Below, one piece after another: positions 8,025 through 16,710 of a stretch of 21,036 nt of DNA. The DNA comes from Candidatus Aerophobota bacterium. Its GTDB lineage: Bacteria; Aerophobota; Aerophobia; Aerophobales; B3-G15. The notes under the pieces are model-generated. The model made no database searches. It saw only the letters and a list, made by a program, of their open reading frames with translations, and was not told the DNA's origin. The translations under genes and the position numbers were made by a program. The DNA lies in contig JAUWZM010000047.1 of the NCBI GenBank assembly GCA_030615365.1, forward strand, positions 1-21,036, read 5' to 3'. How positions within the stretch are numbered: the stretch's first letter is position 1; each line of letters starts with the position of its first letter.

Positions 8025-10013
8025 TTAAGGAAAGAAGGTCCCCTTTAAAAAAGCAAACCATAGTGCTTCTTCGTCCTCTGGAGTAGCTAAAAGTCCTGTT
8101 TTTAGGTCTATCTTCTTAAAAACTATTCCAGGGGGGGAAGGAAAGTCTTTTACAGGTTCATCTCTTAAAGATTCTTTCATGAATTCTGTCCAGACCGGGA
8201 TAGCGGCTGAACTTCCTGTGAATTTTTCACCAAGAGGGCTACCATCATCATTTCCTATCCAGACTCCACATATTAAATCAGGAGTAAATCCAATAAACCA
8301 GGCATCCATTGTTTTATCTGTATCTTCCTCTCCGGGCCATCCCACTGTCCCAGTCTTACCAGCACAGGGTCTGTCAAAACCTAACCAGCGAATCCTTCTC
8401 CCTGTTCCATAATCAATTGCTTTTTTTAATAAATCAATCATGATAAAGGAAGTTTGAGAGGAAAGGACAGCTTCTCCTGAAGGAAAATTTTTCTCCAGAA
8501 TGTTTCCCCTGGCATCCTCTATTTTCTGAATAAATACAGGTTCCATTTTTATCCCGTAGTTAGCTATGGTAGCATAACCTCTTACCAGTTCCAGTAAAGT
8601 AATTGAAGAGGTACCCAGGGTAAGAGTTAAATCATAGTTAAGGGGGCTATCTATTCCCATTTTTTTCGCATAATTTATCACCTTTCCTATTCCTACCTTT
8701 TCTAATAATTTTACCGAAGCAACGTTTATGGAATGAGCGAACATCTGCCATAGGAAAACTTCTCCCCAGTAATGTTTCTCGTAATTTTGAGGAGACCAGA
8801 GCATCCTTTCTCTTGTAATTTTTCCGTTTTTTTCTATTTTCCTTGTGTACCTAAAAGATATGGGACCATCGAAAAAAGAGCTTACAGGAGTAAATTCCTT
8901 GCTATCAATAGCCGCAGTATAAGTGAATACTTTAAAAGCTGAACCTGTTTGACGATAAGCCTGAGTAGCTCTATTGAACTCAGATTCCTCATAATCTCTT
9001 CCTCCTATCATAGCTTTTATAAAACCTGTATGGGGATTCATAGCCAATAGAGCTCCCTGGAAACTCTTTTCCTTTAAATAAGGGACCAAAGCTTCCTCGG
9101 CAGCTTGCTGCATCTTTAGGTTTAAGGTGGTGTAAATTTTCAATCCTCCTTGCCAGAGCATCTCGTATCCATATTCTTGAGCAACTTTTTGCCTTACCCA
9201 TTCTGCAAGATAGGGAGCGTAGTACACGTTACCTTCTCTTTTTTTTGAATGACCTACGACCTTAATAGAAAATTCCCTTGCCTTATCTTCTTCTTCCTTG
9301 CCAATAAAACCCTCTTCCCTCATTCTCTGGAGAGCAAAATTTTTTCTTTTGAGAGCATTGGAAAGATTATTTAAAGGAGAATAACGAGATGGATTGTTTG
9401 GTATGCCTGCCAAAAAAGCTGATTCTGCTAAATTAAGCTCATTTACCTTTTTCCCTAAGTAAAAAGAAGCTGCCTCTCCTACTCCATAAACCCCGCTACC
9501 ATAGTATAATGCCTGATTAAGATACATCTGTAGTATTTCATTTTTACTGTATTTCCTTTCAATTTGAATAGCCAAAATAATTTCCTTAGTTTTCCTGGAA
9601 AAAGTTTTCTCGGGAGTCAAAAATAAAATTCTTGCCAATTGTTGCGTGATAGTGCTGGCTCCTTGCGATCTGCTCCAGGTTGTCAGATTAATCCAGACCA
9701 TCTTGAGAAAGCGTTGAATATCAACACCATGGTGTTGATAAAATTTATGGTCTTCTAAGGCAATGAAAGCCTGTTTGAGAGAAAGGGGAACTTCTGATAG
9801 GGAAACCATTTCTCTTCTCTCTTGAAAAAATTCAGCTATAACTTCTCCATCATCAGAGTAAACCTTAGTTATTAAACTGGGTTGATAATCTTTTAAGTGC
9901 TCTACCTCAGGAAGACTCTGCAGAGCAGCTATAAAATAACCACTACCAGTTCCCAGTCCAGCAAATAAAATAAACAGGATGCTGTAAAGGATAATCTTAG
10001 CTTTTATTGACAT
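8025..10013 (-). CDS. mrcA: Class A penicillin-binding protein 1A (transglycosylase/transpeptidase)
   Basis: 662 residues. It polymerises and cross-links peptidoglycan outside the cytoplasmic membrane. Order: a short N-terminal signal-anchor helix (about 5-30); the GT51 glycosyltransferase domain with [12 protein letters not shown] (87-98, catalytic Glu87), [15 protein letters not shown] (118-132), RKTKE (140-144) and [13 protein letters not shown] (154-166); then a transpeptidase domain with SAFK (Ser358 nucleophile, Lys361), SIN (428-430) and KTGT (553-556). All catalytic motifs are present, so it should be active. The last residues (KGTFFP) read to a stop next to the MetK fragment, so the extreme C-terminus may have been altered by that junction. 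A strong promoter lies just upstream; the ribosome site is weak (AAAGAAAG). It is a single-gene unit, divergent from the phosphoesterase at 10187. Confidence 0.95.
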   Translation of the reverse strand: MSIKAKIILYSILFILFAGLGTGSGYFIAALQSLPEVEHLKDYQPSLITKVYSDDGEVIAEFFQERREMVSLSEVPLSLKQAFIALEDHKFYQHHGVDIQRFLKMVWINLTTWSRSQGASTITQQLARILFLTPEKTFSRKTKEIILAIQIERKYSKNEILQMYLNQALYYGSGVYGVGEAASFYLGKKVNELNLAESAFLAGIPNNPSRYSPLNNLSNALKRKNFALQRMREEGFIGKEEEDKAREFSIKVVGHSKKREGNVYYAPYLAEWVRQKVAQEYGYEMLWQGGLKIYTTLNLKMQQAAEEALVPYLKEKSFQGALLAMNPHTGFIKAMIGGRDYEESEFNRATQAYRQTGSAFKVFTYTAAIDSKEFTPVSSFFDGPISFRYTRKIEKNGKITRERMLWSPQNYEKHYWGEVFLWQMFAHSINVASVKLLEKVGIGKVINYAKKMGIDSPLNYDLTLTLGTSSITLLELVRGYATIANYGIKMEPVFIQKIEDARGNILEKNFPSGEAVLSSQTSFIMIDLLKKAIDYGTGRRIRWLGFDRPCAGKTGTVGWPGEEDTDKTMDAWFIGFTPDLICGVWIGNDDGSPLGEKFTGSSAAIPVWTEFMKESLRDEPVKDFPSPPGIVFKKIDLKTGLLATPEDEEALWFAFLKGTFFP

Positions 10014-10076
10014 TAGTTTTTCTTTCTTTATAAAAATTTACCCATGAAACTCATCATTACTGTAAACCCTTTTTAT

Positions 10077-10104
10077 ATTATATAAATGGAAGAAGACAAG
10101 TCAA
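10077..10104 (-). promoter_or_regulatory. Sigma70 promoter of the penicillin-binding protein gene
   Basis: Minus strand: TTGACT (10099-10104), 16-base spacer, TATAAT (10077-10082), about 64 bases before the ATG. It lies in the divergent intergenic region, whose plus-strand promoter for the phosphoesterase is not clear to me. Confidence 0.7.
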
Positions 10105-10186
10105 ACTGGGAGCTTTAAAAAATTTTATGCATTCTCTTGACGCTCAGTTGTTTTTGACTACAATTACACTCCTAAAAGGTCAATCT

Positions 10187-10816
10187 ATGCAGTCTCAAAA
10201 GATAAAAATTTTGGCAGTGGGAGATAAAGTTCATCCTTCTCTTTATGATTATTTCGACATAAAAAGGTTTCCAGGAATAGATTTAATACTTTCTGTAGGG
10301 GATATAAGACCAAAATTTCTCTCTTTTTTAGTATCTATGTTCAATAAGCGTCTTTATTATGTAAGGGGTAATCACGATACAATTTATCGAGAAAGACCTC
10401 CTCTGGGATGTCAGGATATTGATGGCAGGATTGTTGAACATCGAGGAATCAAAATATTAGGACTGGAAGGCTCAATGTGGTACGGGGGGAGAGGAATTGA
10501 GCATACAGAAAGGCAGATGGGATGGAAAGTATTCAAACTTAAACTTAGCCTCTGGCGAAAAGGTGTGGATATTATTCTCACTCATGCTCCTCCCAAAGGA
10601 ATGCATGATGGAAAAGATATCTGTCATACTGGTTTTTCAATTTTTTTAAATCTTATTGCTAAGTATAAACCAAAGTATTTTATTCATGGTCATACTCATT
10701 TTAATTATGGTTATAGCAAGGAAAGGACAACTTTATTAAACGAAACCTGGGTAATAAACGCTTGCGGTTATCATATTTTTGAAATGGAGATTCCCCTATT
10801 AAAGAAATTAAGGTAA
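10187..10816 (+). CDS. Calcineurin-like metallophosphoesterase, small cytosolic family
   Basis: 209 residues from the chosen ATG. It begins KIKILAVGDKVHPSLYDYF, followed by DLILSVGDI (Asp39), VRGNHD (59-64), a LTHAPP segment and HGHTHFN, the metal-binding motifs of the calcineurin-like fold. The usual first motif D-x-H is changed to GDKVH. The substrate is unknown; relatives include phosphodiesterases and pyrophosphatases. The frame is open from an ATG at 10127, but the ATG at 10187 starts just before the core fold and has AAAGG upstream, so it is preferred. The next gene follows after six bases, forming a pair with the ParB-like protein. It is unrelated in subfamily to the two MRE11-like genes in this window. 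Confidence 0.8.
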   Translation: MQSQKIKILAVGDKVHPSLYDYFDIKRFPGIDLILSVGDIRPKFLSFLVSMFNKRLYYVRGNHDTIYRERPPLGCQDIDGRIVEHRGIKILGLEGSMWYGGRGIEHTERQMGWKVFKLKLSLWRKGVDIILTHAPPKGMHDGKDICHTGFSIFLNLIAKYKPKYFIHGHTHFNYGYSKERTTLLNETWVINACGYHIFEMEIPLLKKLR

Positions 10817-10822
10817 AACAAA

Positions 10823-11659
10823 ATGCCTCTTATTAAAATTAAAACAAAAATGCCTCTCAAATGTTTCGATAAGGAACGCAGAAAAAAAAATCTTATCTCT
10901 TGTATAGATCAAGGTGTAGCTGCAGTAAATATAGATAAAGTAGTAGGAAGCGTGGGTAGATGTCTGGACTTTGATGCTAATTTTTCTCTACAGGCTATCC
11001 ATAGCTTAGGCAGATTGGAGTCTATGAAACAAGCCCTAAAGCATTTCAAACCCTTACCGTTAGTGGAACTCTATAAAATGGATGATGAGTACTATGTGAT
11101 TGATGGTCATCATCGTATTGCCGCATCTAAGCAGTTAGGACAAAAATTTATTGATGCTCATATCATTGAATATTTTCCTCCTGCTGATAGCAGGGAAAAT
11201 CTCCTCCGTCAAAAAAGAATCGAATTTGAGTACGAAAGCGGACTGGGAGAAATACTTTTCTCTCGGAGAAGTAGCTATAATAAAGCTCTTCAACAGATAA
11301 AAGAACACCAGAGTTATTTAAAGGAAAAAGAAGGTATGGACACCTCTGTTAGAGAAGCAGCTAAGGACTGGTTTCAAAAGATATACTACCCTATAACCAG
11401 AAAAATAAGACAGGAAAACCTCTCTGAGTATCTTAGGGAAGCTACTACACCAGGAGATGTGTACATTTATCTTTGCGATCAGTTGCGACTGCGCAATAGG
11501 AAAAATGATCATTATATTAATTTTGATAAGGCTATGGAAGAAGTAGGTCTGTTTGCAAAGGGGACTCAGATCATCTTCTCAGAGGAGAGCTTAAAAGATA
11601 AATTACTGAGGATTTTACTCCCCTGCTACTATCTAAAAAAGTGTCCCTATAATATTTGA
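10823..11659 (+). CDS. ParB/sulfiredoxin-fold domain protein
   Basis: 278 residues. The N-terminal part has NIDKVVGSVGRCLDFDANF (36-54) and later LPLVELYKMDDEYYVIDGHHRIAASKQLG (78-106). The GHHR motif in this setting is the hallmark of the ParB/Srx fold, which binds CTP or ATP in ParB and phosphate donors in relatives. No ParB DNA-binding helix-turn-helix is apparent; the C-terminal half (about 125-278) is helical with many charged residues and is not recognised. The start is the first of two near-identical ATGCCTCT sites (10823 and 10850); the first has AAGG eight bases upstream. It is probably cotranscribed with the phosphoesterase before it. Function unknown; a role in partitioning is not supported. 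Confidence 0.75.
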   Translation: MPLIKIKTKMPLKCFDKERRKKNLISCIDQGVAAVNIDKVVGSVGRCLDFDANFSLQAIHSLGRLESMKQALKHFKPLPLVELYKMDDEYYVIDGHHRIAASKQLGQKFIDAHIIEYFPPADSRENLLRQKRIEFEYESGLGEILFSRRSSYNKALQQIKEHQSYLKEKEGMDTSVREAAKDWFQKIYYPITRKIRQENLSEYLREATTPGDVYIYLCDQLRLRNRKNDHYINFDKAMEEVGLFAKGTQIIFSEESLKDKLLRILLPCYYLKKCPYNI

Positions 11660-11663
11660 ATTT

Positions 11664-11679
11664 AACCCAAATTCGGTAA
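11664..11679 (-). repeat. 16-base dispersed motif shared with 18306-18321
   Basis: AACCCAAATTCGGTAA here and AACCCAGATTCGGTAA at 18306-18321 differ at one base. Both are intergenic; here it sits between two convergent genes. It may be a relic of the same repeat family that includes 18260-18321. Confidence 0.35.
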
Positions 11680-11707
11680 TTTGAATAATATTAGCTAAAA
11701 AGTCTTT

Positions 11708-14029
11708 TCAAAAAAGTGGACTTTGAACCTCGATGTAGTTAATAACACCTTTTTTAATATCCTTTTTTAAGGCATCCTTAATCTCTTCTTTTGCAGAAAA
11801 ATAGATAATCTGCCATCCCGATTCAGAGATCTTTTTTAACATTTCCATCTGTTTTTGCAGTCTAAGAAAATCAGCTTTTATAAATGGATCATCCATAATA
11901 AAGAACCCCTTTCCATCTTTTAAGATCTTTTCTCCAAGACTGAGTCGTATAGAAAGGTATAGTTGGTCCCAGGCGCCCCCGGATAGTTTTTCTGCTTCCA
12001 ATAATGTTCCATCTTTGCGTTTAACCTCAATTTTATATGTTTCCTGATTTAAAGATACTTCCTCATAAAGCCCATTTGTTATTTCATAAAAATATCTGGA
12101 AACAGAGCTACCTTTATCAAAAAGAGTGGAGATTTTTCCCCTCTCTTCTTTTTCTATTTCCTCGAAAATTTTTATTGAGTTTAAGACGCTATTCTTGTTG
12201 TCTTCATTTTCATGTATAAAATCTTGCAACCTATCTTTAACTGTATCTAAATCAACGGATATTTTACAGTGCAGATAGTCCTCTTCCAATTGTAGAATTC
12301 TATTTACCTTTCTTTCTATAGCTTCCAGACTATCTTGAAAATAGGTCATTTTCTCCTCTATCCCGCTAAGTTCCTCCTGGCACAGCTTTTCTTCCTCTTT
12401 TAATCGAAAGGCAGCACTTTCATCATAGCTTATATCTTTCGCTTTATTTTGATACTCTTTGAGTTCTTTGATTTTCCCATCCCAGTAGGTGATACTCTCT
12501 TTTTCTATTTTACCATTTGTTCCAAAAAAACTCTTCAAAATGCTTTTCTGTTCTCCCAGAGATTTTTCACAGCTCTTTTTTAAATCAAGTTTCTTGGTGT
12601 ACTCCTCTAAGGATTCTTCCTTTGATTTTGTTTTTATTTTATCTATTTTCTCTTTGTTATCCTCGATTTTCTTCTCTATCTCTGGTATTCTCTCATCCTG
12701 CAATCCCGTAATTTTTATCTGCTGACTATCCTCTTTTCTTCTTATATCTTGAAGCTCAGCAGTTTTCTTTTGATATTCCTCATCAAACTTCTGGATATTG
12801 AAAAAAATTTCTTTAATATTTTCTGCACTCATTTCAAATTTTGAAAGAGTCAATTTAATCCTCTCGAATGTTCCTGCTAAATGAGCTTTTTCTCTTATAA
12901 ATTGAAATTTCAATCCCCACAGGAGTGCTGTTAAAACCAAGAATAGCACAGTCAAAATATAAAACAGTAATGAGGGGCTAATCACAGCTCCAATTAAAGA
13001 TACTCCCAGCAGGACTAAAGAAATTATGCCTGTTACGATAAAAAATCTGCTCTTTGCCTTTTTGCGAGCTAACCGTTCACCCTCTCTTTCGTATATCTTC
13101 AATTCTGGCTTAGTCTCATCGTCTAATTTTTTCTTTCTTTCCTCAAGAATCCGAAACTCTCTTTCCCTTTCCTCTAACTTTTCGCTTATCTTACTTAGCT
13201 CCCCTTCATTTTCCTTAAGTTTATCAAGTAAGACTTTCTTCCCCTCATTCCCCCCTTGGATATCCTTTTCATGATATCGCCATGATTGCTGGTCAGTCTC
13301 ATTATAAACCTCGAGATTGTTAAACTTTCCTAAGGCTTCCTTGAGTTTATTGAGTGCGTTTTCTCCTTTATCGTATTTCTCTCTTTTTCTGGCCTCCTCA
13401 AGATCATCTATTTCTTGAATAAGCTCATCTATTCTCTTTTTTTTTCTCACCAGGTCTTCTTCAAGTTCATCAAATTTATTTTCTCTGAGATTCTCTGCTA
13501 ACATATCAATTCCTTCAATAAGCTCTTTTGCTCCCTCCATTCTTGTTTTTAATTTTTCATCTTTAACATCACGGAATGTCCCGCCGGGTGTTATTTTCCC
13601 CATTTCTCTGAGAATCTCTTTTATCTTCAAAATCTCTTTTGTTCTTAACCCTGTAAGTCGCTCGGTTACATTGGTATAAAACTCACTTTCAGGGCTAATA
13701 AAGACATCACTGTTCCTTATTATAAAAATATTACGACATTCTGAGGGGGTTAAATCGGTTACTTTTGTTAAATTTTTTCCCCTGGTTAGCTTCATTTCCC
13801 TGCCATTACCATCCTCTATCACTACATAGCCCTCGGGACTTTCTTTTACTCTATCTAATTTTTTAAAATCCTTAACTTTTTTCCCCAACAACAATTTCAC
13901 AAGAGCATCTATGGTAAGGGTTTTCCCATCCTCGTTTTTACCAAAAAATAAATTAAAATTATCTAATAAAATCCGTCCAGTATTAGGCAAAGGTCCATAT
14001 CTTGTTATTGAAAACTCTTTTAATTTCAC
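11708..14029 (-). CDS. YhaN-like RAD50/SbcC-type ATPase with two transmembrane helices
   Basis: 773 residues. ATPase halves: Walker A GKNEDGKT (30-37) at the N-terminus; ABC signature LSGG (682-685) and Walker B GFFIMDDP (708-715) at the C-terminus, joined by coiled coil (about 155-325 and 378-640). The middle holds two hydrophobic helices, about 329-350 and 354-373, separated by a few residues, where RAD50 has its zinc hook. This layout matches Bacillus YhaN, an AAA protein with a central hairpin of membrane helices, so the coiled coil is expected to tether the ATPase to the membrane. The ATG overlaps the YhaO-like stop by four bases. It is the third gene of a nuclease-phosphoesterase-ATPase cluster and the convergent neighbour of the ParB-like gene. 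The role in DNA end processing is inferred. Confidence 0.88.
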   Translation of the reverse strand: MKLKEFSITRYGPLPNTGRILLDNFNLFFGKNEDGKTLTIDALVKLLLGKKVKDFKKLDRVKESPEGYVVIEDGNGREMKLTRGKNLTKVTDLTPSECRNIFIIRNSDVFISPESEFYTNVTERLTGLRTKEILKIKEILREMGKITPGGTFRDVKDEKLKTRMEGAKELIEGIDMLAENLRENKFDELEEDLVRKKKRIDELIQEIDDLEEARKREKYDKGENALNKLKEALGKFNNLEVYNETDQQSWRYHEKDIQGGNEGKKVLLDKLKENEGELSKISEKLEEREREFRILEERKKKLDDETKPELKIYEREGERLARKKAKSRFFIVTGIISLVLLGVSLIGAVISPSLLFYILTVLFLVLTALLWGLKFQFIREKAHLAGTFERIKLTLSKFEMSAENIKEIFFNIQKFDEEYQKKTAELQDIRRKEDSQQIKITGLQDERIPEIEKKIEDNKEKIDKIKTKSKEESLEEYTKKLDLKKSCEKSLGEQKSILKSFFGTNGKIEKESITYWDGKIKELKEYQNKAKDISYDESAAFRLKEEEKLCQEELSGIEEKMTYFQDSLEAIERKVNRILQLEEDYLHCKISVDLDTVKDRLQDFIHENEDNKNSVLNSIKIFEEIEKEERGKISTLFDKGSSVSRYFYEITNGLYEEVSLNQETYKIEVKRKDGTLLEAEKLSGGAWDQLYLSIRLSLGEKILKDGKGFFIMDDPFIKADFLRLQKQMEMLKKISESGWQIIYFSAKEEIKDALKKDIKKGVINYIEVQSPLF

Positions 14030-15087
14030 AACTTTGCCGCCATCATTGCCTTAATTATTATATCCTGCATTTGTTCTTTCTTTTCTTCCTCATAATCGCT
14101 CTTCCTGAGTTTTCCCATAAAGACTTTAAACAGATCATCCCCAAGCAGCATACCCATATCTTTGAATTCATAGTGCTCCTCAATGCATTTTTCTGCAGCA
14201 ATCTTTTTTATTCTTTCTACAAGCTCACTCTCATTTACCTGAACAGTTTCTCCATTTATGAATCCTTTGACTTTTAAAATAATTTTTACCTCTGGGGGAA
14301 GATTGCTAAAATATTTTTTTACATTTTCAACAGGGTCCTCTTTTTTAAAGGGGTCAAGTTCTACAATTAATTCCTCAAAGTAAGGGGTATCAAGAGGATA
14401 TTCTTCTGGGGGCTCTCCAACTTCAAAGATATTCACCTTTCTTTTTCCTGTTTCTCTTTTAGTTATTGAGATAGGAGAACCCGGGTATACAAAATACCCT
14501 CCACTTTCCAATTTCCAGACCTTAAAATTGGAATGAAAATGACCTGCCAGGATGTAATCAACTTTTAAATCTTTAAAATAGGAGAGTTTCACTGGCATAT
14601 ACCTTTCCTCACCTTCATCACCAAAGTCTTTTCTGGAAAAGAATACTCCCGATAACTCCCCATGATAAAGCAGGATGTTTTTCTTATTCAAGGTTAACTT
14701 ATTTTTCAGTGAGTGGATTTTGCTAATAATTTTTTCCCCTTTTATAGGCTCAAAGGGCATTCCCCATATCCGTACATCTCTGTATTCAAAAGGACTGTTC
14801 AGATCAGCTAAAATAACAGTATCCTCACCAAAATACATACCATTTGCGTAAGAGCTAATATCATGATTTCCAGAAATAAGAATAACTTTAAATCCAGTAT
14901 TGGAGAAGATCTTTCGTATCTTAGGCCTAAGGTTTTCAGCACCAATACCCTTATCAAACAGATCCCCACTTATCACAAAGATCTCAACCTTTTCCCTTTT
15001 GCCAATCCCAATTAGTTTCTGAAGCGTCTTCCACCTCTCATCACCGTATTCCCTTAAATGTATATCAGCAGTATGAAGTATCCTCAT
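14026..15087 (-). CDS. YhaO-like MRE11/SbcD-type metallophosphoesterase
   Basis: 353 residues. The metallophosphoesterase domain has all motifs intact: HTADIHL (D8, H10), SGDLFD (D42), SGNHD (N74, H75, D76), YHGE (His), and AGHFH (both histidines kept). The C-terminal part (about 230-353) is the charged partner-binding region. It should be the two-metal nuclease subunit working with the YhaN-like ATPase, whose start overlaps its stop by four bases. Its ATG is only five bases after the stop of the PD-(D/E)XK nuclease, with AGGTAGG as ribosome site. The first 93 bases are duplicated at 20682-20774. It belongs to a different branch from the SbcD-like gene at 6448-7653. Confidence 0.9.
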   Translation of the reverse strand: MRILHTADIHLREYGDERWKTLQKLIGIGKREKVEIFVISGDLFDKGIGAENLRPKIRKIFSNTGFKVILISGNHDISSYANGMYFGEDTVILADLNSPFEYRDVRIWGMPFEPIKGEKIISKIHSLKNKLTLNKKNILLYHGELSGVFFSRKDFGDEGEERYMPVKLSYFKDLKVDYILAGHFHSNFKVWKLESGGYFVYPGSPISITKRETGKRKVNIFEVGEPPEEYPLDTPYFEELIVELDPFKKEDPVENVKKYFSNLPPEVKIILKVKGFINGETVQVNESELVERIKKIAAEKCIEEHYEFKDMGMLLGDDLFKVFMGKLRKSDYEEEKKEQMQDIIIKAMMAAKL

Positions 15088-15092
15088 TTTTC

Positions 15093-15992
15093 CTACCTTG
15101 CTTTATTGCATATCTCCTGGAAATTACAATAAGCACAAAATCCTGTATTAGAAATTCTTTTAAATTTATCCTCATCTAAGGGTATATTTCTGTCTATATC
15201 GGCACAATAGCTATACATATCTCCAGTATCACTTTTTACTTTATCTTTAAAAGCCTCTAAATCTACTTCCTTTGTTATCATAAGTTCCTTATAGTCAGCT
15301 CCAAGGTATATAATTAGAGGGGTCACTTTCTCCACTGATACAGAAAAGTGTTCAGTGGTATAAAATATATAACCAAGCATCTGTGCTTTATGTTTTTCCT
15401 CATCAATTCTTCCAGTTTTCCAGTCCAAAACATAGTAACCACCTTTCCCATCTGGAAAAGCAAAATCTACTTTACAGTAAGCCTTAAGGTCCTCAATTCG
15501 ACATTCTCCATAATCTTTTGGTTCTATAACCCATTTTTTTTTAAGCTCATCAGAACAATTTTTTAGCCATTCATACCGGCTGTTATTAAAGAATTGGGAT
15601 ATTGAAGTTTTTATTTTCTCTAAACCATCTTTAATATCTGTATTTTTATCTCTTGGGTATTGGGGATAATAATCTTCTATAAAACTTTTATTTTTTAAAG
15701 CTTCTTTCATAAGATCAACATTTTTCCCAGCTATAGCGTTTGGATTAGTATCTTGAATATGGCTATGCTTTAAGGGCCCAGAGATAATCTGTGCTATACC
15801 CTCATGAACAATTCGTCCAATTTCTAAGGGAACACTCGTAAGAGCTCTTAAGGCAATTACTTTTTCAACAGGATACGTTTGAACATATTTAGGATAATAT
15901 TGATAAAAATAATGCCTTTTACATTGATGAAAAAGTTCAGACCTTGATGCTGACCAGCCAAGAATGTCTGAATATGGATATTTTTTGAACAT
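15093..15992 (-). CDS. Cas4/AddB-like PD-(D/E)XK nuclease with iron-sulfur cluster motif
   Basis: 299 residues. It matches the RecB/Cas4 nuclease family, which cuts DNA ends. Seen in order: SASRSELFHQCKRHYFYQYY (about 14-33; Cys24), IGRIVHEGI (His63), KVDFAF (Asp176), YVLDWKTGR (Asp190, Lys192), the QxxxY motif QMLGY (204-208), and a terminal CAYCNFQEIC (Cys286, 289, 295). One N-terminal cysteine plus CX2CX5C at the end is the 4Fe-4S arrangement of AddB, Cas4 and related exonucleases. No helicase domain is attached. The ATG at 15992 is chosen because GAAGGAG lies six bases upstream; the longer reading would use a TTG inside that ribosome site. The gene heads the cluster with the MRE11- and RAD50-like genes and has a perfect palindrome just upstream. 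Confidence 0.88.
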   Translation of the reverse strand: MFKKYPYSDILGWSASRSELFHQCKRHYFYQYYPKYVQTYPVEKVIALRALTSVPLEIGRIVHEGIAQIISGPLKHSHIQDTNPNAIAGKNVDLMKEALKNKSFIEDYYPQYPRDKNTDIKDGLEKIKTSISQFFNNSRYEWLKNCSDELKKKWVIEPKDYGECRIEDLKAYCKVDFAFPDGKGGYYVLDWKTGRIDEEKHKAQMLGYIFYTTEHFSVSVEKVTPLIIYLGADYKELMITKEVDLEAFKDKVKSDTGDMYSYCADIDRNIPLDEDKFKRISNTGFCAYCNFQEICNKAR

Positions 15993-16005
15993 TTTATACT
16001 CCTTC

Positions 16006-16027
16006 AAGTATAAATATATTTATACTT
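16006..16027. promoter_or_regulatory. Perfect 22-bp palindrome before the nuclease operon
   Basis: The 11-base arm AAGTATAAATA is followed directly by its exact reverse complement. It abuts the Shine-Dalgarno of the nuclease (15999-16005), so it lies in the 5' leader or overlaps a promoter -10 (TATAAA). It could be an operator for a dimeric regulator or an mRNA hairpin masking the ribosome site. Low sequence complexity makes chance less remote, but a 22-base perfect match is notable. Confidence 0.5.
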
Positions 16028-16190
16028 TTAGACTCATATTATTTGCCTCAAATTTAAATAAATGTTGTTTTGCAAGACCCGATTCCATTCCATATCTATC
16101 ATATTTTTTTACTTTCATCTTGTTGATCTTATTTGTTTCACCAAAGAAATTATCTTCTTCGATGGTATTAGTAAAGCATTTCATCTGCAT
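16020..16190 (-). CDS. Possible small ORF of 56 residues, unknown
   Basis: An ATG at the complement of 16188-16190 opens a frame ending at TAA 16020-16022, filling the gap between the pRiA4b-like gene and the nuclease. It overlaps the pRiA4b-like stop by 23 bases in another frame. The product begins MQMKCFTNTIEEDNFFGE and is lysine-rich in the middle (KINKMKVKKYDRYG), ending FKFEANNMSLKV. AAGGAG lies 13 bases upstream, further than ideal. The frame has an ordinary soluble amino-acid mixture, unlike the phenylalanine- and serine-rich shadows opposite. Its stop lies within the palindrome. It may be real, a remnant or chance; I do not recognise it. Confidence 0.3.
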   Translation of the reverse strand: MQMKCFTNTIEEDNFFGETNKINKMKVKKYDRYGMESGLAKQHLFKFEANNMSLKV

Positions 16191-16710
16191 AGTGGTTCTT
16201 ATGCTCCTTCATTAAGCAATCTTTACATAAAAACACTTCTCCTTGCTTCCCCTCTGAGCAATCAAGGCAAATCCATCTGGCAATTGTCTTTTTTCCTTGC
16301 TTTTTGCACATTTCACAATAGCAATACCTTGGCTTATTTTTAGAAATTATACGAGGATATTTAACCCCTGTTTCTGGTTCTACAATCTTTTCCAGCATGA
16401 TGACATGTTGAATGTCATCACCAAAATCATAAACATACTCTATTTTATCCCCTTCAAAGAGTCTGAGTTGATCGATTCGTTTACCAGCACCGCTACCTCC
16501 CCCGTCAGGATCGATTTCACCAAAGCCTTTTGATTGCCATACCCGACCTCTATAGAATTCACTCATATGATCATCTGTATCATGATCGAATGCTTCACGT
16601 ATGGAATAATCAAAACCACCAAGCGTTTGGTTACCTTTAATCTCAATACGGCGCCAAAACCCTTTCCGTTGCTTTAAAGCAACTTTAAATACATATACCT
16701 TTTCTTCCAT
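16168..16710 (-). CDS. Plasmid pRiA4b ORF-3 family protein with zinc-binding tail
   Basis: 180 residues. The N-terminal 110 residues carry the family pattern: VFKVALKQRKGFWRRIEI, LxxFDYSIREAFDHDTDDHMSEF and YVYDFGDDIQHVIMLEKI (93-109). The family occurs on plasmids and beside mobile or defence genes; its biochemical role is not established. The last 55 residues add a cysteine/histidine module: C130, C132, C135, then CLDC (148-151), CKDC (162-165), H170 and H173, resembling a B-box-like or treble-clef zinc site. ATG is preceded by GGAAGGAG at good distance. It is upstream of, and on the same strand as, the nuclease operon, so it could be its first gene. Confidence 0.8.
   Translation of the reverse strand: MEEKVYVFKVALKQRKGFWRRIEIKGNQTLGGFDYSIREAFDHDTDDHMSEFYRGRVWQSKGFGEIDPDGGGSGAGKRIDQLRLFEGDKIEYVYDFGDDIQHVIMLEKIVEPETGVKYPRIISKNKPRYCYCEMCKKQGKKTIARWICLDCSEGKQGEVFLCKDCLMKEHKNHYADEMLY

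Noticed and set aside
11697..11726. AAAGTC/GACTTT inverted repeat between convergent genes as a terminator
   Set aside because: Short stem with a long loop; it overlaps the coding end of the ATPase gene and lacks a clear T-run.
15993..16007. Five-residue N-terminal extension of the PD-(D/E)XK nuclease
   Set aside because: It would start at a TTG that is part of the ribosome site for the ATG at 15992.
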